Shown here: positions 33,251 through 42,724 of the stretch, piece by piece
Layout of the letters: each line of letters opens with the position of its first letter
Position numbering within the stretch: position 1 is the stretch's first letter
NCBI RefSeq assembly: GCF_025972045.1
Contig: NZ_JAPDHX010000002.1
Coordinates: forward strand, 558,001-622,000
Source of the DNA: Micropruina sonneratiae
GTDB taxonomy: Bacteria > Actinomycetota > Actinomycetes > Propionibacteriales > Propionibacteriaceae
DNA length: 64,000 nucleotides
Reading direction: 5' to 3'
Program-made: the position numbers and the translations under genes
Notes under the pieces: generated by a model
What the model was told of the DNA's origin: nothing
Database searches by the model: none
What the model saw: only the letters and a program-made list of their open reading frames with translations

Positions 33251-34995
33251 AGTTCTTCGTCCTCCCAGTCGGGCGCCAGGTCCTTGGCGATCTTGATGTC
33301 GTCGTTGCTGGTGCCGGCGGCCACCATCGGCCACACCATCGCATCCTTGTGCACCACGAACTCGACCACGACCGGCCGGTCGGTGATGGACAGCGCCTTG
33401 TTGATCACGGCGTCCACCTCGGAGGGATGCTCGGCGCGCAGGCCCACCGCCCCCATCGCCTCGGCCAGCTTCTGGAAGTCCGGCACCCGCAGCGTCTTGA
33501 GGTCGGTGTTGGAGTAGCGCTGGCCGTAGAACAGCGTCTGCCACTGCCGCACCATGCCCAGGCTCTGGTTGTTGATCACCGCGATCTTGATCGGGATGCC
33601 CTCCAGCGCACAGGTGACCAGCTCCTGATTGGTCATCTGGAAGCAGCCGTCGCCGTCGATGCCCCACACGATCGCGTCGGGGGCACCCACCTGGGCCCCC
33701 ATCGCGGCCGGCACGCAGTAGCCCATCGTTCCCGCGCCGCCGGAGTTGAGCCAGCGACCCGCCTTCTCGAACGGCAGCAGGTGCGCCGACCACATCTGGT
33801 GCTGGCCCACGCCCGCGGCGTAGAAGGCGTCCGGTCCGGTCAACTCGCCAATGCGCTTGATCACGTACTCGGGCGAGAGCATGCCCTCGTGGGTGGGCTC
33901 GGTCGGCACCTGGTACTTGGCCTTGATGGCCCCCAGGTAGCGCCGCCACGCCACGTAGTCGGGCAGGTCGGCGCCCCGCAGGACGCCGTTCAGTTCGGCG
34001 ATCACGTTGCGGACGTCGCCGACGATCGGCACGTCGGCCAGCCGGTTCTTGCTGATCTCGGCCGGGTCGATGTCGGCGTGGATGACCTTGGCGCCGGGCG
34101 CGAAGCTGTCCAGCCTGCCGGTCACCCGGTCGTCGAAGCGGGTGCCCAGTGCGATCAGCAGATCGGCCCGCTGCAGCGCGCCCACCGCCGCGACGGTGCC
34201 GTGCATGCCCGGCATGCCCATGTTCAACTCGTGGCTGTCGGGGACGGCGCCGCGCGCCATCAGGGTGGTCACCACGGGGATGCCGGTGATCTCCACCAGC
34301 TTCGCCAGCTCGTCGGCCGCGCCGGCCTTGATCACGCCGCCGCCGATGTAGAGCACCGGGCGACTCGCCTCGGCGATCAGCCGGGCGGCCTCGCGGATCT
34401 GCTTGACGTGCGGCTGGGTGACCGGGTGGTAGCCGGGCAGGTCGATGGTCTCGGGCCAGACGAACGGCGCTGCGGTGGCCAGGGCGTCCTTGGCGATGTC
34501 GACCAGCACCGGCCCGGGGCGTCCGGTCTTGGCGATGTGGAAGGCCGCCGCGATCGCGGCGGGGATGTCCTCGGCCTTGGTGATCAGGAAGCTGTGCTTG
34601 GTGATGGGGAACGTGATGCCCCGGATGTCCGCCTCCTGGAAGGCGTCGGTGCCGATCGAACTGCTGCCGACCTGGCCGGTGACGGCGACGATCGGAACCG
34701 AATCCATGTAGGCGTCGGCGATGGCCGTGACCAGGTTGGTCGCGCCGGGGCCGGAGGTCGCCATGCAGACGCCGACCTTGCCGGTGGCCAGCGCGTAGCC
34801 CTCGGCGGCGTGCCCCGCGCCCTGCTCGTGGCGCACCAGGATGTGCCGGATCAGCTTCGACTGGGCGAGCGGGTCGTAGGCCGGCAGGATCGCGCCGCCG
34901 GGGATGCCGAAGATGACCTCTACCCCCACCCGCTCCAGGGACTCGACGAGGGCTTCGGCCCCGGTCAGCATCGGTGGCGCAATGGTCTCGGTCAT
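33247..34995 (-). CDS. ilvB: Acetolactate synthase catalytic (large) subunit
   Basis: A 582-aa thiamine-diphosphate enzyme for the first common step of branched-chain amino acids. The catalytic Glu lies in [20 protein letters not shown]. The FAD/ThDP domains carry the [15 protein letters not shown] block, and the ThDP-Mg motif is [19 protein letters not shown] ending at NNQ. AAAGGGG precedes the ATG. It is the first structural gene after the leader-peptide attenuator. Confidence 0.97.
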   Translation of the reverse strand: MTETIAPPMLTGAEALVESLERVGVEVIFGIPGGAILPAYDPLAQSKLIRHILVRHEQGAGHAAEGYALATGKVGVCMATSGPGATNLVTAIADAYMDSVPIVAVTGQVGSSSIGTDAFQEADIRGITFPITKHSFLITKAEDIPAAIAAAFHIAKTGRPGPVLVDIAKDALATAAPFVWPETIDLPGYHPVTQPHVKQIREAARLIAEASRPVLYIGGGVIKAGAADELAKLVEITGIPVVTTLMARGAVPDSHELNMGMPGMHGTVAAVGALQRADLLIALGTRFDDRVTGRLDSFAPGAKVIHADIDPAEISKNRLADVPIVGDVRNVIAELNGVLRGADLPDYVAWRRYLGAIKAKYQVPTEPTHEGMLSPEYVIKRIGELTGPDAFYAAGVGQHQMWSAHLLPFEKAGRWLNSGGAGTMGYCVPAAMGAQVGAPDAIVWGIDGDGCFQMTNQELVTCALEGIPIKIAVINNQSLGMVRQWQTLFYGQRYSNTDLKTLRVPDFQKLAEAMGAVGLRAEHPSEVDAVINKALSITDRPVVVEFVVHKDAMVWPMVAAGTSNDDIKIAKDLAPDWEDEEL

Positions 34996-35037
34996 CGTGA
35001 CCCCTTTCTGGATACGGGTTGGCGGGTTCCCTGCATG

Positions 35038-35068
35038 AAAAAACCCCCGCTGCGTCGGCAGGCGAGGG
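35038..35068 (-). terminator. ilvB leader attenuator terminator
   Basis: Reading leftward, CCCTCGCCTGC pairs with GCAGCGGGGG (one bulged C, loop CGAC) and is followed by six T residues. It lies between the leader peptide and ilvB and is the best intrinsic terminator in the window. An alternative hairpin upstream (GCGTGTC at 35099-35105 with GACACGC at 35070-35076) fits a pause/antiterminator arrangement. Confidence 0.82.
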
Positions 35069-35105
35069 TGCGTGTCGGTCGACTAATCGGCGTCGGCTGA
35101 CACGC

Positions 35106-35135
35106 TCACGAAAGTACGAGGAAGAAAATCCGCAC
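35106..35135 (-). CDS. ilvBNC leader peptide (9 aa)
   Basis: GTG-CGG-ATT-TTC-TTC-CTC-GTA-CTT-TCG-TGA encodes MRIFFLVLS: one Ile, two Leu and one Val among nine residues. It lies directly upstream of a pause-type hairpin and a T-tailed terminator, the classical arrangement of branched-chain amino-acid attenuation. No ribosome-binding site precedes the GTG, and the promoter is positioned so that the message would start at it, so a leaderless leader peptide is likely. Known ilvB leaders in Corynebacterium and Streptomyces have the same logic. Confidence 0.75.
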   Translation of the reverse strand: MRIFFLVLS

Positions 35136-35141
35136 GAGGAC

Positions 35142-35171
35142 AGTTTTGGCCGCGCCCCGCCGGGGTGTCAA
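35142..35171 (-). promoter_or_regulatory. ilvB promoter
   Basis: On the minus strand TTGACA (35166-35171) is followed after 18 bp by AAAACT (35142-35147). The spacing from the -10 to the leader-peptide GTG (6 bp) implies transcription starting at or next to that codon. The -35 is perfect; the -10 is weak, as common in actinobacteria. The rest of 35172-35336 shows no gene. Confidence 0.6.
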
Positions 35172-35336
35172 CCTCGCCGCGCCCATTTCCAGGATGTGGA
35201 CGCCGCGTCCACCCCTCGGCCCGGCTTGCTGGGCGGACCGGACGGTCCCGGCAACGCCGCACCATTGCCCGAACGCACCCGGATGCCCGGGCCGGCCGCC
35301 GGATCCCGCGGGGCGCCGCTCGTTCCGCCGGCGCGA

Positions 35337-35645
35337 CTAGGTCAGGAAGCGCCCACCCAGGCCGTGGGCGGCGTCGGCGATCCGGTGGGCCAGTTCGACG
35401 TCGAGCTGGGTCACGCCACCCTTGGAGTGGGTGCTGAGCCGCCAGTATGTGGTGCGCCACCGGATATCGATGTCGGGGTGGTGGTTCGTCGCCTCGGCGT
35501 CGGCGGCGACGGCGTCCACCAGGGCGATCGCGGCCGGGAAGTCGGGTGCCTCCACCGACGCCACCAGGGCGTCCCCCTCACGGGACCAGCCGGGCAGGTC
35601 GGTCAGTTGGCGGGTGATCTCGTCGTCGTCGAGGAGTCGGCTCAT
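35337..35645 (-). CDS. phhB: 4a-hydroxytetrahydrobiopterin dehydratase (PhhB/DCoH family)
   Basis: A 102-aa protein with the pterin-carbinolamine dehydratase fold. The active-site motif is TNHHPDIDIRW (two His plus Pro-Asp) and the second half has LSTHSKGGVTQLDVELAHRID-like sequence with its usual His. It recycles the pterin cofactor of aromatic amino-acid hydroxylases; no hydroxylase gene is nearby, so its role in this organism may be a moonlighting or pterin-clearing one. Length is complete. Confidence 0.9.
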   Translation of the reverse strand: MSRLLDDDEITRQLTDLPGWSREGDALVASVEAPDFPAAIALVDAVAADAEATNHHPDIDIRWRTTYWRLSTHSKGGVTQLDVELAHRIADAAHGLGGRFLT

Positions 35646-35800
35646 GCCGCCATTGTGCTCCCCGACCCGGTTCCCTCCCCCGCCCGGCCCGGCGCACTCG
35701 ACCTCTGGTCACGACTCGGCGTCCGCCTGGCCGCCAACGGTTGTGCCCGGCGCCGCATCCGGGTGACCATGTCCGGATCCGTCCCCCGAAGGTGAACACC

Positions 35801-37381
35801 ATGTCGCGAGCCGCAGCGGTCCCTCCCGTCCGACCCCGCCCCGAGAGCCGGGGCCGGCCCCGCCGGTGGGCGTCCGCACTGGCCGGCCTGTGTCTCGTGG
35901 CCGCCGGACTGGACGCCGCAACCCCGCCCGCGCGGGCCGACGAGGCGGTCACCCCGGTCAACTCCTATCTGGTGATCACCGGCTCCGGGTGGGGACACGG
36001 CATCGGCATGTCCCAGTACGGCGCCTACGGCGCAGCGGTGGCCGGGCTCAGCTACCGAGAGATTCTCGCGTTCTACTACCCGGGCACGACCCTCGCATCA
36101 CTCAAGGCGGGCAACACGATCAAGGTCTGGGTCAGCGCCGACACCGACTCGATGCTGAACGTGGTGCCCGAGAAGGGGCTTCGGGTCCGCGACTCGGCCG
36201 GCGCGAAGGCCACCCTGCCCACCGGGTCGAGATACCGGCAGTGGCGGATCGTGCGGTCCGGCTCGAAGCGGGTGCTGCAGTACTACAGCACGGCGGGCGT
36301 GTGGGTGAGGAAGACGGTCGCGCTCGACTCGGGTCGGGTGTGGAGCTTCGACAACCCGACCCGGGCGATCGTGAAGCTGCGGCTGCCCGGCGGCGGCAAC
36401 CGGGACTATCGCGGGTCGGTGGCGCTGCGCTTCTACGGCTCGGGCGCGCGCACGGTGAACACCGTGCCGATGGAGGACTACCTGCGCGGCGTCGTCCCCA
36501 GCGAGATGCCGACCGAGTGGGCGAAGGCCGCGGTACAGGCTCAGTCCGTCGCGGCGAGGTCGTACGCGGCGCGCTTCCAGGCGAACCCGCAGCTGTCGAT
36601 CTACGACCTGTGCGACACCATCTCGTGCCAGGTGTACCAGGGGCAGGATTACGAAACATCGGGCGGAAACGCAGCGGTCGCGGCGACGGCCGACCGCATC
36701 CTCAAGGCGGGTTCGGCTATCGCGCTGACCATGTTCTCCTCGAGCAACGGCGGGCACACGGCGTCCGGGGGGACGTCGTACCTGGTGGCCAAACCCGATC
36801 CCTACGACGGCCGGATGAAGAACCAGAAATGGTCGACCTGGTTCTCCTCGACCGCGGTCGAGCAGCGTTACCCGGCCGTCGGCAGTCTGCGCAGCGTCAG
36901 GGTGTCGGCCCGGGACGGCGCGGGCGCGTGGGGCGGCCGGGCCGAGACGGTGGTGATCACGGGCAGCCGCGGCACGGTCAGCGTCAGCGGCGCGGCGTTC
37001 CGGGCCGCCTTCGGCCTGCGCGAGCGGTTGTTCGCGGTGTACGGCGGGCTCAAGCCGGGCACCGGCAACCACGAACGCTGGCAGGGCGAGCTGGGCGGTA
37101 CCACCGGACGCCTCGGCGGGCCGAGCGCCAGCGAGGTGAAGGTGGCCGGCGGGCTGTTCGCCCCCTTCGAGGAAGGCGAACTGTACTGGTCGAAGGCGAC
37201 CGGGTCGCGTCGGCTGTCCGGACGGGCGGCGTCCGTGTACCGCTCGGCGGGCGGTCCGGCCGGTACCCTGGGCTTCCCGACCGCCGACGTGAAGAAGACC
37301 AGCACCGGCACCCTGTCGAGGTTTCAGCACGGAACGATCACCTGCCTGACCGGCGGTGGCTGCACCGTGCGGGTGAGCTGA
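35801..37381 (+). CDS. Secreted SpoIID/LytB-domain protein with LGFP repeats
   Basis: A 526-aa exported protein. A basic N terminus and hydrophobic stretch (about 22-46, WASALAGLCLVAAGLDAA ending ARADE) form the signal peptide. GSGWGHGIGMSQYGAYGAAVAGLSYREIL starts the SpoIID/LytB region, which continues with VPMEDYLRGVVPSEMPTEW and AVAARSYA-like sequence; SpoIID proteins are lytic transglycosylases or amidase enhancers. The C-terminal 100 residues carry LGFP-type repeats (GRLGGPSASE, GTLGFPTADVKK) thought to bind the wall. The ATG at 35801 follows GAAGGTG. The gene is monocistronic. Confidence 0.87.
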   Translation: MSRAAAVPPVRPRPESRGRPRRWASALAGLCLVAAGLDAATPPARADEAVTPVNSYLVITGSGWGHGIGMSQYGAYGAAVAGLSYREILAFYYPGTTLASLKAGNTIKVWVSADTDSMLNVVPEKGLRVRDSAGAKATLPTGSRYRQWRIVRSGSKRVLQYYSTAGVWVRKTVALDSGRVWSFDNPTRAIVKLRLPGGGNRDYRGSVALRFYGSGARTVNTVPMEDYLRGVVPSEMPTEWAKAAVQAQSVAARSYAARFQANPQLSIYDLCDTISCQVYQGQDYETSGGNAAVAATADRILKAGSAIALTMFSSSNGGHTASGGTSYLVAKPDPYDGRMKNQKWSTWFSSTAVEQRYPAVGSLRSVRVSARDGAGAWGGRAETVVITGSRGTVSVSGAAFRAAFGLRERLFAVYGGLKPGTGNHERWQGELGGTTGRLGGPSASEVKVAGGLFAPFEEGELYWSKATGSRRLSGRAASVYRSAGGPAGTLGFPTADVKKTSTGTLSRFQHGTITCLTGGGCTVRVS

Positions 37382-37421
37382 CCGCCGGCGTCCGCGGGTC
37401 GCCCCCGGCGCGCGCGTGCGG

Positions 37422-37817
37422 TCAGTGAGTGAGGGCCGCCTGAACCTCGTCGAGGTCGTCGGCGGCGCCCCGATCGAACAGGGTGCGCAGGCCGGCGTCG
37501 TCTGCGTAGCGGGGCACCAGGTGCACGTGCAGGTGGAAGATCTCCTGCCCGGCCACCGCGCCGGAGCTGGAGAGCATGTTGAGGCCGTCGGCCGCCAGCC
37601 TGTCGGCCAGCAGCCGGGCGGTGGCGCTGATCGCCGGCGCGATCTCGGTCAGCACCTCACCGGCGGCCAGCAGGTCATCGACGTGACGCCTGGGGATGAC
37701 CAGCGTGTGGCCCCGCTTCCACGGGTTGATGTCGAGAAAGGCGATCGCGTGATCGTCGGCATAGACCTGGCGCGACGGGATCTCGCCGGCGACGATCGAG
37801 CAGAACAGGCAGGCCAT
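37422..37817 (-). CDS. HIT-family nucleotide hydrolase
   Basis: A 131-aa histidine-triad protein (Hint/HinT group) acting on adenosine phosphoramidates or related nucleotides. It begins CLFCSIVAGEIPSRQVYADD, with GHTLVIPRRHVDDLLA in the middle, and the triad IFHLHVHLVPR near the C terminus supplies the nucleophilic His. The ATG at 37817 matches the family start; the TTG three codons upstream is less likely. Confidence 0.92.
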   Translation of the reverse strand: MACLFCSIVAGEIPSRQVYADDHAIAFLDINPWKRGHTLVIPRRHVDDLLAAGEVLTEIAPAISATARLLADRLAADGLNMLSSSGAVAGQEIFHLHVHLVPRYADDAGLRTLFDRGAADDLDEVQAALTH

Positions 37818-38209
37818 GTCCCGCAATCTAGCGCCACTCCCCCGACCGCGACGGCGGTGATGAAGCGGGCCGGGCCGATGATCCGACCCATCGCCGCGAG
37901 CGGCCCCAGCTCGCCGCCGGCACCGACCTCAGCATCGTCGCCAGCGGTGCGCCTAGGAGACCCACCGGTCGGCGCTGCTCGAGCAGCGGTTGCAGCCGAT
38001 GATCCCTGCCCTCGACCCGCATTCTGGGCAGCGTGCTGCCCGACGACGTGAACGACCTGGGTCCGGCCGCCGGCTGAGGGTTCGGCCCGGACTCGTCCCT
38101 CGACCAGCGCACGCTGGTCATTCCCGGGCTTACCCCGGGGATCTCTGCCCGCCGTGGGCGCACGAGTGCGATCCCGGCGTCGCCGGGATGACGAGGGCCG
38201 GTTCTCGTC
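37818..38209. other. Intergenic region with dispersed palindromes, no intact gene
   Basis: About 390 bp. The left two thirds have some codon periodicity on the plus strand (for example a frame ending VLPDDVNDLGPAAG at about 38075) but no start and no family match, so they may be the remains of a gene. The right part carries two GTCATCCCGG-type hairpins, 38117-38143 and 38170-38194, in inverted orientation. Confidence 0.5.
38117..38194. repeat. Dispersed GTCATCCCGG-type palindromes, cluster 2
   Basis: GTCATTCCCGGG with CCCGGGGATC (38117-38143) and GATCCCGGCG with CGCCGGGATGAC (38170-38193). The two hairpins face each other as a pair, the same organisation as at 49485-49553. Confidence 0.65.
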
Positions 38210-38986
38210 CTACCCGGCGACGAGCCGGCGCACCGGGAAGCCGGCCTCGGCCAGGGCGTCCTTCACCTCGGCGATGCTCAGCGTGCCGTAGTGGAAGACC
38301 GACGCCGCGAGTACGGCGTCCGCCCCGGCCCGGGCGGCGTCCACGAAGTGCTGCACGGCGCCGGCTCCCCCGGAGGCGATCACCGGGACGTCGACCACCG
38401 CGCGCACCGCTTCGATCATCGGCAGGTCGAAGCCGTTGGTGGTGCCGTCGGCGTCCATCGAGTTGAGCAGGATCTCCCCCGCCCCACGGTCGACGGCCTC
38501 ACGGACCCACTCCAGGGCGTCCAGGCCGGCCGACGCGCGTCCGCCGTGGGTGGTCACTCCGTAGCCGGACGGCTGCCCCGCCTCGCGCCGGGCATCCAGG
38601 GAGAGCACCAGCACCTGGTTGCCGAAGCGTTCGGCGATCTCGTCGATGGCACCCGGCCGGTTGATCGCGCCGGTGTTGATGCCGACCTTGTCGGCGCCGG
38701 TGCGCAGCAGCGTGTCGACGTCGGCCACCGAGCGCACTCCCCCGCCGACACACAGCGGGATGAACACCGTCTCGGCGGTTCGGCGGACCATGTCGTGGGT
38801 GGTCTCGCGGCCCTGGTGCGAGGCGGAGATGTCGAGGAACGTGAGCTCGTCGGCACCCGCCTCACCGTAGGTCGCGGCCAGCTCGACCGGGTCGCCTGCG
38901 TCGCGCAGGTTGAGGAAGTTGACGCCCTTTACCACCCGGCCGTCGTGGACGTCCAGGCACGGGATGACGCGGATCGCGACGCTCAT
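38210..38986 (-). CDS. hisF: Imidazole glycerol phosphate synthase cyclase subunit
   Basis: A 258-aa (beta-alpha)8-barrel enzyme that, with HisH, makes imidazole glycerol phosphate and AICAR. Catalytic Asp residues are in [18 protein letters not shown] and in [10 protein letters not shown]. Phosphate loops GGGVRS and [12 protein letters not shown] are intact. The ATG at 38986 is the family start; the open frame upstream to 39046 is not used. The rest of the his operon is not adjacent. Confidence 0.96.
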   Translation of the reverse strand: MSVAIRVIPCLDVHDGRVVKGVNFLNLRDAGDPVELAATYGEAGADELTFLDISASHQGRETTHDMVRRTAETVFIPLCVGGGVRSVADVDTLLRTGADKVGINTGAINRPGAIDEIAERFGNQVLVLSLDARREAGQPSGYGVTTHGGRASAGLDALEWVREAVDRGAGEILLNSMDADGTTNGFDLPMIEAVRAVVDVPVIASGGAGAVQHFVDAARAGADAVLAASVFHYGTLSIAEVKDALAEAGFPVRRLVAG

Positions 38987-39073
38987 GGGCGTCAGCGTAA
39001 TGGTGCGTCCTGCCCCCGGATGCCCGCCGGCCGGCCGTGGGCGCATGGCCTCGCCCGGCCCCCCGCTGTGAGG

Positions 39074-41806
39074 TCAGTCCTCCAACGGGGCCGCATCCAC
39101 CACCCCGCGCCGCACCCGGTCGATCACCTCGCGGCAGGTCGTGCGCAGTTCTCCGGCGCCGGCCGCCTGGCCGAGCTGGCCGGCGAAGTCGACCACCTGC
39201 CTGGCCCAGCGGACGAAGTCGCCCGCGGTCAGCCCCGAGGCGTCCAGCACGTCACCCAGCGGCTCACCGGCGGCCCACGCGTGGATCGGCTCGGCGAAGC
39301 CGATGTCGGGTTCCGGTCCACGCTCCAGGCGGTGGTCCCGTTCGGTCAGTCCCACCTCGCGCCAGACCCTGCGCACCTGGGTCTGGGCCGCCTCGCTGGC
39401 CCGGTCGGGCATCCGGGGTGGCCGTTGGTGCTTGTCACCGCCACGGGACTCGAACACCAGCGACGACAGCACGGCGGCCAGCTGCGGTGCGGACAGGCCG
39501 TCGAACACCCCGGCCCGGAGGCACTCGGCGCTGACCAGGTCGAGTTCGGAGTAGATGCGGGCCAGCATCCGGCCGGCGTCGGTGACCCGATCGCCGCCCT
39601 CGGCGAGGTAACCCAGCGACTCCAGCACCGAGCAGATCCGGTCGAACTTCACCGCGATCGTGTTCGTGCGCCGATCGGCCTGCCGCTGCAACCCGGCGCT
39701 CTCCCGCTCGAGCCGCAGCGCCTGCTCCGCCCAGCGGGCGTGCTCCTCGCGATCGGGGCAGTCGTGACACGGGTGCGCCGACAGCCGGCGGCGCAGCTCG
39801 GCGATCCGATCGGCCGCATCGGCGTCCATCGCCGCCGCGTCGGGTCGGGGTGCGGTGAGGTCGATCTGGGCCAGCTTCGACCGGAAGGCCGCCGACAGAT
39901 TGCGCCGGGACGCCGGCTGCCGCGGATCGAAGTGTTTCGGTATCCGCATCCGGCCGGCGACCAGCGGCGGCGTCGGGAAGTCGGCGCTGGACAGCCGTTT
40001 GAGCTGCCGCTGCTCGGTCATCACCAGGGGGTGCGGGTCGCCCTTCGCCAACCCCGGGTCGACGACGACCGCCCAGCCGCCGTGCCGCCCGGACGGCACC
40101 TGCAGGATGTCGCCCGGCCTCAGTTCCAGCAGCACGCTCATCGCCTCGGCACGCCGGTCCGCCTTGCGGTTGCGGGCGGCGTCCGCCTCGATGGCCGAGA
40201 TCTCGGCGCGCAGCCGGGCGTACTCGGCGAAATCGCCGCGGTCGCAGTGCGCCTGCCGCAGGTAGCCTGCGACGCGTTCGTTGTTGCGGGCGATCGTGCG
40301 GGCCAGCCCGACGACGCCCCGGTCGGACTGGTACTGGGCGAAGGACTGTTCCAGCAGCACCCGGGCACGCTCGCGGCCCACCGCACCGACCAGGTTGACC
40401 GCCATGTTGTAGGTGGGCGCGAACGACGAGCGCAGTGGGTAGGTACGGGTCGACGCGAGCCCGGCCACCGCGCGGGGATCCATGCCGGTCTGCCACAGCA
40501 CCACGGCGTGACCCTCGATGTCGATGCCGCGCCGGCCCGCGCGTCCGGTCAGCTGGGTGAACTCGCCGGGGGTGATCGGGACGTGGCCCTCGCCGTTGTA
40601 CTTGACCAGCCGTTCCAACACCACGCTGCGGGCCGGCATGTTGATGCCCAGCGCCAGGGTCTCGGTGGCGAACACGACCTTCACCAGGCCACGGACGAAG
40701 CCCTCCTCGACGCACTCCTTCAGTGCCGGCAGCAGGCCGGCGTGGTGGGCGGCGATGCCGTTGCGCAGCGCGGCGAGGAAGGTGCCATAGCCGAGCACGG
40801 CCAGATCGGCCTGGTTGAGTCCGGCGGTGTGCCGCCCCGCGATCTCCTCCAGTTCGCGTCGCTCGGCCGGCGTGGTGAGCCGCAGTCCCGAGTGCATCAA
40901 CTGACCGACGGCGGCGTCGCAGCCGGCCCGGCTGAAGATGAAGTGGATGGCGGGCAGCAGCCCCTCGGCGTCCAACCGCTCGACGGTGGCGTCCCGCCGC
41001 GGAATGAGCGTCGAGCGCGGCCGGCGCTGCTCGATCCTGTTGCGCACCTTGCGGCTGCGCAGCTTGCGCGAATCGTCGCGGACGCCCCGCGACTCCTCCT
41101 TGGCCAGCCGCAACAGCTCCGGGTTGACGTCGGCGTTCGCACCCACGGTGGGTTGGGTGGTCGGCGCATCGCCGGCGAACAGGTCGTAGATCCGCCGGCC
41201 GGCCATCACGTGCTGGAACAGCGGCACCGGACGCCGCTCGGACACCACGATCCGGACGTTGCCGCGCACCTCGTCGAGCCAGGCGCCGAACTCTTCGGCG
41301 TTGCTCACGGTGGCCGACAGCGACACCACCTGCACCGACTCGGCCAGCGAGATGATGACCTCCTCCCACACCGCCCCGCGGAACCGGTCGGCCAGGTAGT
41401 GCACCTCGTCCATCACGACGAAGCCGAGCCGCCGCAGCGTCGGCGAGTTGGCGTAGATCATGTTGCGCAGCACCTCGGTGGTCATCACCACCACGTCGGC
41501 CTCGCCGTTGATCGAGGTGTCACCGGTCAGCAGCCCGACGCGGTCGGCGCCGTAGCGGTCGGCCAGGTCGTGGAACTTCTGGTTGCTCAGCGCCTTGATC
41601 GGGGTGGTGTAGAAGCACTTGGTGCCGCGCTCCAGCGCGAGGTGGACGGCGAACTCGCCGACCACCGTCTTGCCCGCCCCGGTGGGTGCCGCGACGAGGA
41701 CCCCGGAGCCCGCCTCGACGTGGCGGCACGCCTCGACCTGGTAGGAGTCGAGGGGGAAGTCGTAGCCGGCGGCGAAGCCGGACAGGGTGTCGGACGCGAT
41801 GCTCAT
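39074..41806 (-). CDS. helY: Ski2/Mtr4-type DExH RNA helicase HelY
   Basis: A 910-aa superfamily 2 helicase. Motif I is VAAPTGAGKTVVGEF, motif II VVMDEVHYLADRFRG, motif III LSATVSNAEEF, and motif VI is in QLTGRAGRRGID. The C-terminal third contains the DSHCT-type helical domain (about 740-905). Actinobacterial HelY is thought to act in RNA processing. The gene follows tatC and a DagK-like gene in the usual pafBC-tat-helY neighbourhood. The ATG at 41806 is chosen over a TTG at 41815. Confidence 0.92.
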   Translation of the reverse strand: MSIASDTLSGFAAGYDFPLDSYQVEACRHVEAGSGVLVAAPTGAGKTVVGEFAVHLALERGTKCFYTTPIKALSNQKFHDLADRYGADRVGLLTGDTSINGEADVVVMTTEVLRNMIYANSPTLRRLGFVVMDEVHYLADRFRGAVWEEVIISLAESVQVVSLSATVSNAEEFGAWLDEVRGNVRIVVSERRPVPLFQHVMAGRRIYDLFAGDAPTTQPTVGANADVNPELLRLAKEESRGVRDDSRKLRSRKVRNRIEQRRPRSTLIPRRDATVERLDAEGLLPAIHFIFSRAGCDAAVGQLMHSGLRLTTPAERRELEEIAGRHTAGLNQADLAVLGYGTFLAALRNGIAAHHAGLLPALKECVEEGFVRGLVKVVFATETLALGINMPARSVVLERLVKYNGEGHVPITPGEFTQLTGRAGRRGIDIEGHAVVLWQTGMDPRAVAGLASTRTYPLRSSFAPTYNMAVNLVGAVGRERARVLLEQSFAQYQSDRGVVGLARTIARNNERVAGYLRQAHCDRGDFAEYARLRAEISAIEADAARNRKADRRAEAMSVLLELRPGDILQVPSGRHGGWAVVVDPGLAKGDPHPLVMTEQRQLKRLSSADFPTPPLVAGRMRIPKHFDPRQPASRRNLSAAFRSKLAQIDLTAPRPDAAAMDADAADRIAELRRRLSAHPCHDCPDREEHARWAEQALRLERESAGLQRQADRRTNTIAVKFDRICSVLESLGYLAEGGDRVTDAGRMLARIYSELDLVSAECLRAGVFDGLSAPQLAAVLSSLVFESRGGDKHQRPPRMPDRASEAAQTQVRRVWREVGLTERDHRLERGPEPDIGFAEPIHAWAAGEPLGDVLDASGLTAGDFVRWARQVVDFAGQLGQAAGAGELRTTCREVIDRVRRGVVDAAPLED

Positions 41807-41827
41807 CGCGGCCAACCTACCGCCCGC

Positions 41828-42724
41828 TCAGCCCAGAACGGTGAGCGCTCCGGGCACCGCCCGCACGATCAGTGGCACCTCACCCAGGGGTTCCCCGTCG
41901 CCGCTGCCCACCAGGCCGTCGCCGTCCACCACCACCTCGGTCGCGCGCAACCGTTCGACGCACGGGTGGCTGACGAAGCGGCCCGAGTACAGGGTCGGAA
42001 GCAGCCGAAGCAGCACCCCCCGGGAGACCGGATGGATGATCGTCACGTCGAGCAGCCCGTCGGTGACGTCGGCCCCCGGAGCGGCTCGCATGCCCCCACC
42101 GAAGAACTCGGCATTGGCCACGAACACCGCCATCGACGACAGCTCGCGCCGGGCGCCGTCGATGCCGAGTCGGTACTGCAACGGGACGAAGGTGCGCAGT
42201 TCGGCCAGCGCCGACCAGGCGTAGGCCAACGGACCCAGCGGCACCCGCATGGCGGCGGTCCGCAGCGCCACCCTGGAGTCGAAGCCGGTCGACACCACAC
42301 ACCCCACCCAACGGACGCCGCCGCCGGCCGGTTGCACCCGGGCGAGATCGACCGTCCTGACCCTGTCGCGGGTCAAGGCGGCCACGGCGTCCCGGACGCG
42401 CAGCGGCAGGCCGAGCCCGCGACACAGGTCGTTGCCGGTCCCGGCGGGCAGCACCCCCAACGGCACCGTGGTGCCCGCGCACGCGTTCAGTCCGAGGTGC
42501 GCCATGCCGTCCCCGCCCATCACGAGCAGGGCGTCGGCTTCGGTCGCGGCGGCCCGGCAGGATTCCTCGGCGTGTGCGGTCGCGGTGGCGGTGATCACCC
42601 GAAGGTCGACACCCGGCAGCGCCTCGTTCAGCACCCTGGTCACCGTGGGCAGGATGCGTCCGGCCCGGCCCCGTCCGGCGGTGGGGTTGACCACGAGATC
42701 GAAGCGCCGGGCGGCGGTGCTCAC
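41828..42724 (-). CDS. Diacylglycerol kinase-family lipid kinase
   Basis: A 298-aa protein of the DagK/YegS family. The nucleotide loop VMGGDGMAHLGLNA and the PAGTGNDLCRGLGLP motif are both intact, and FDLVVNPTAGRGRA opens the protein as usual. Members phosphorylate diacylglycerol or related lipids; in mycobacteria similar proteins feed phosphatidylinositol mannoside turnover. The start is a GTG overlapping the tatC stop (GTGA), so it is co-translated with tatC. Confidence 0.9.
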   Translation of the reverse strand: MSTAARRFDLVVNPTAGRGRAGRILPTVTRVLNEALPGVDLRVITATATAHAEESCRAAATEADALLVMGGDGMAHLGLNACAGTTVPLGVLPAGTGNDLCRGLGLPLRVRDAVAALTRDRVRTVDLARVQPAGGGVRWVGCVVSTGFDSRVALRTAAMRVPLGPLAYAWSALAELRTFVPLQYRLGIDGARRELSSMAVFVANAEFFGGGMRAAPGADVTDGLLDVTIIHPVSRGVLLRLLPTLYSGRFVSHPCVERLRATEVVVDGDGLVGSGDGEPLGEVPLIVRAVPGALTVLG

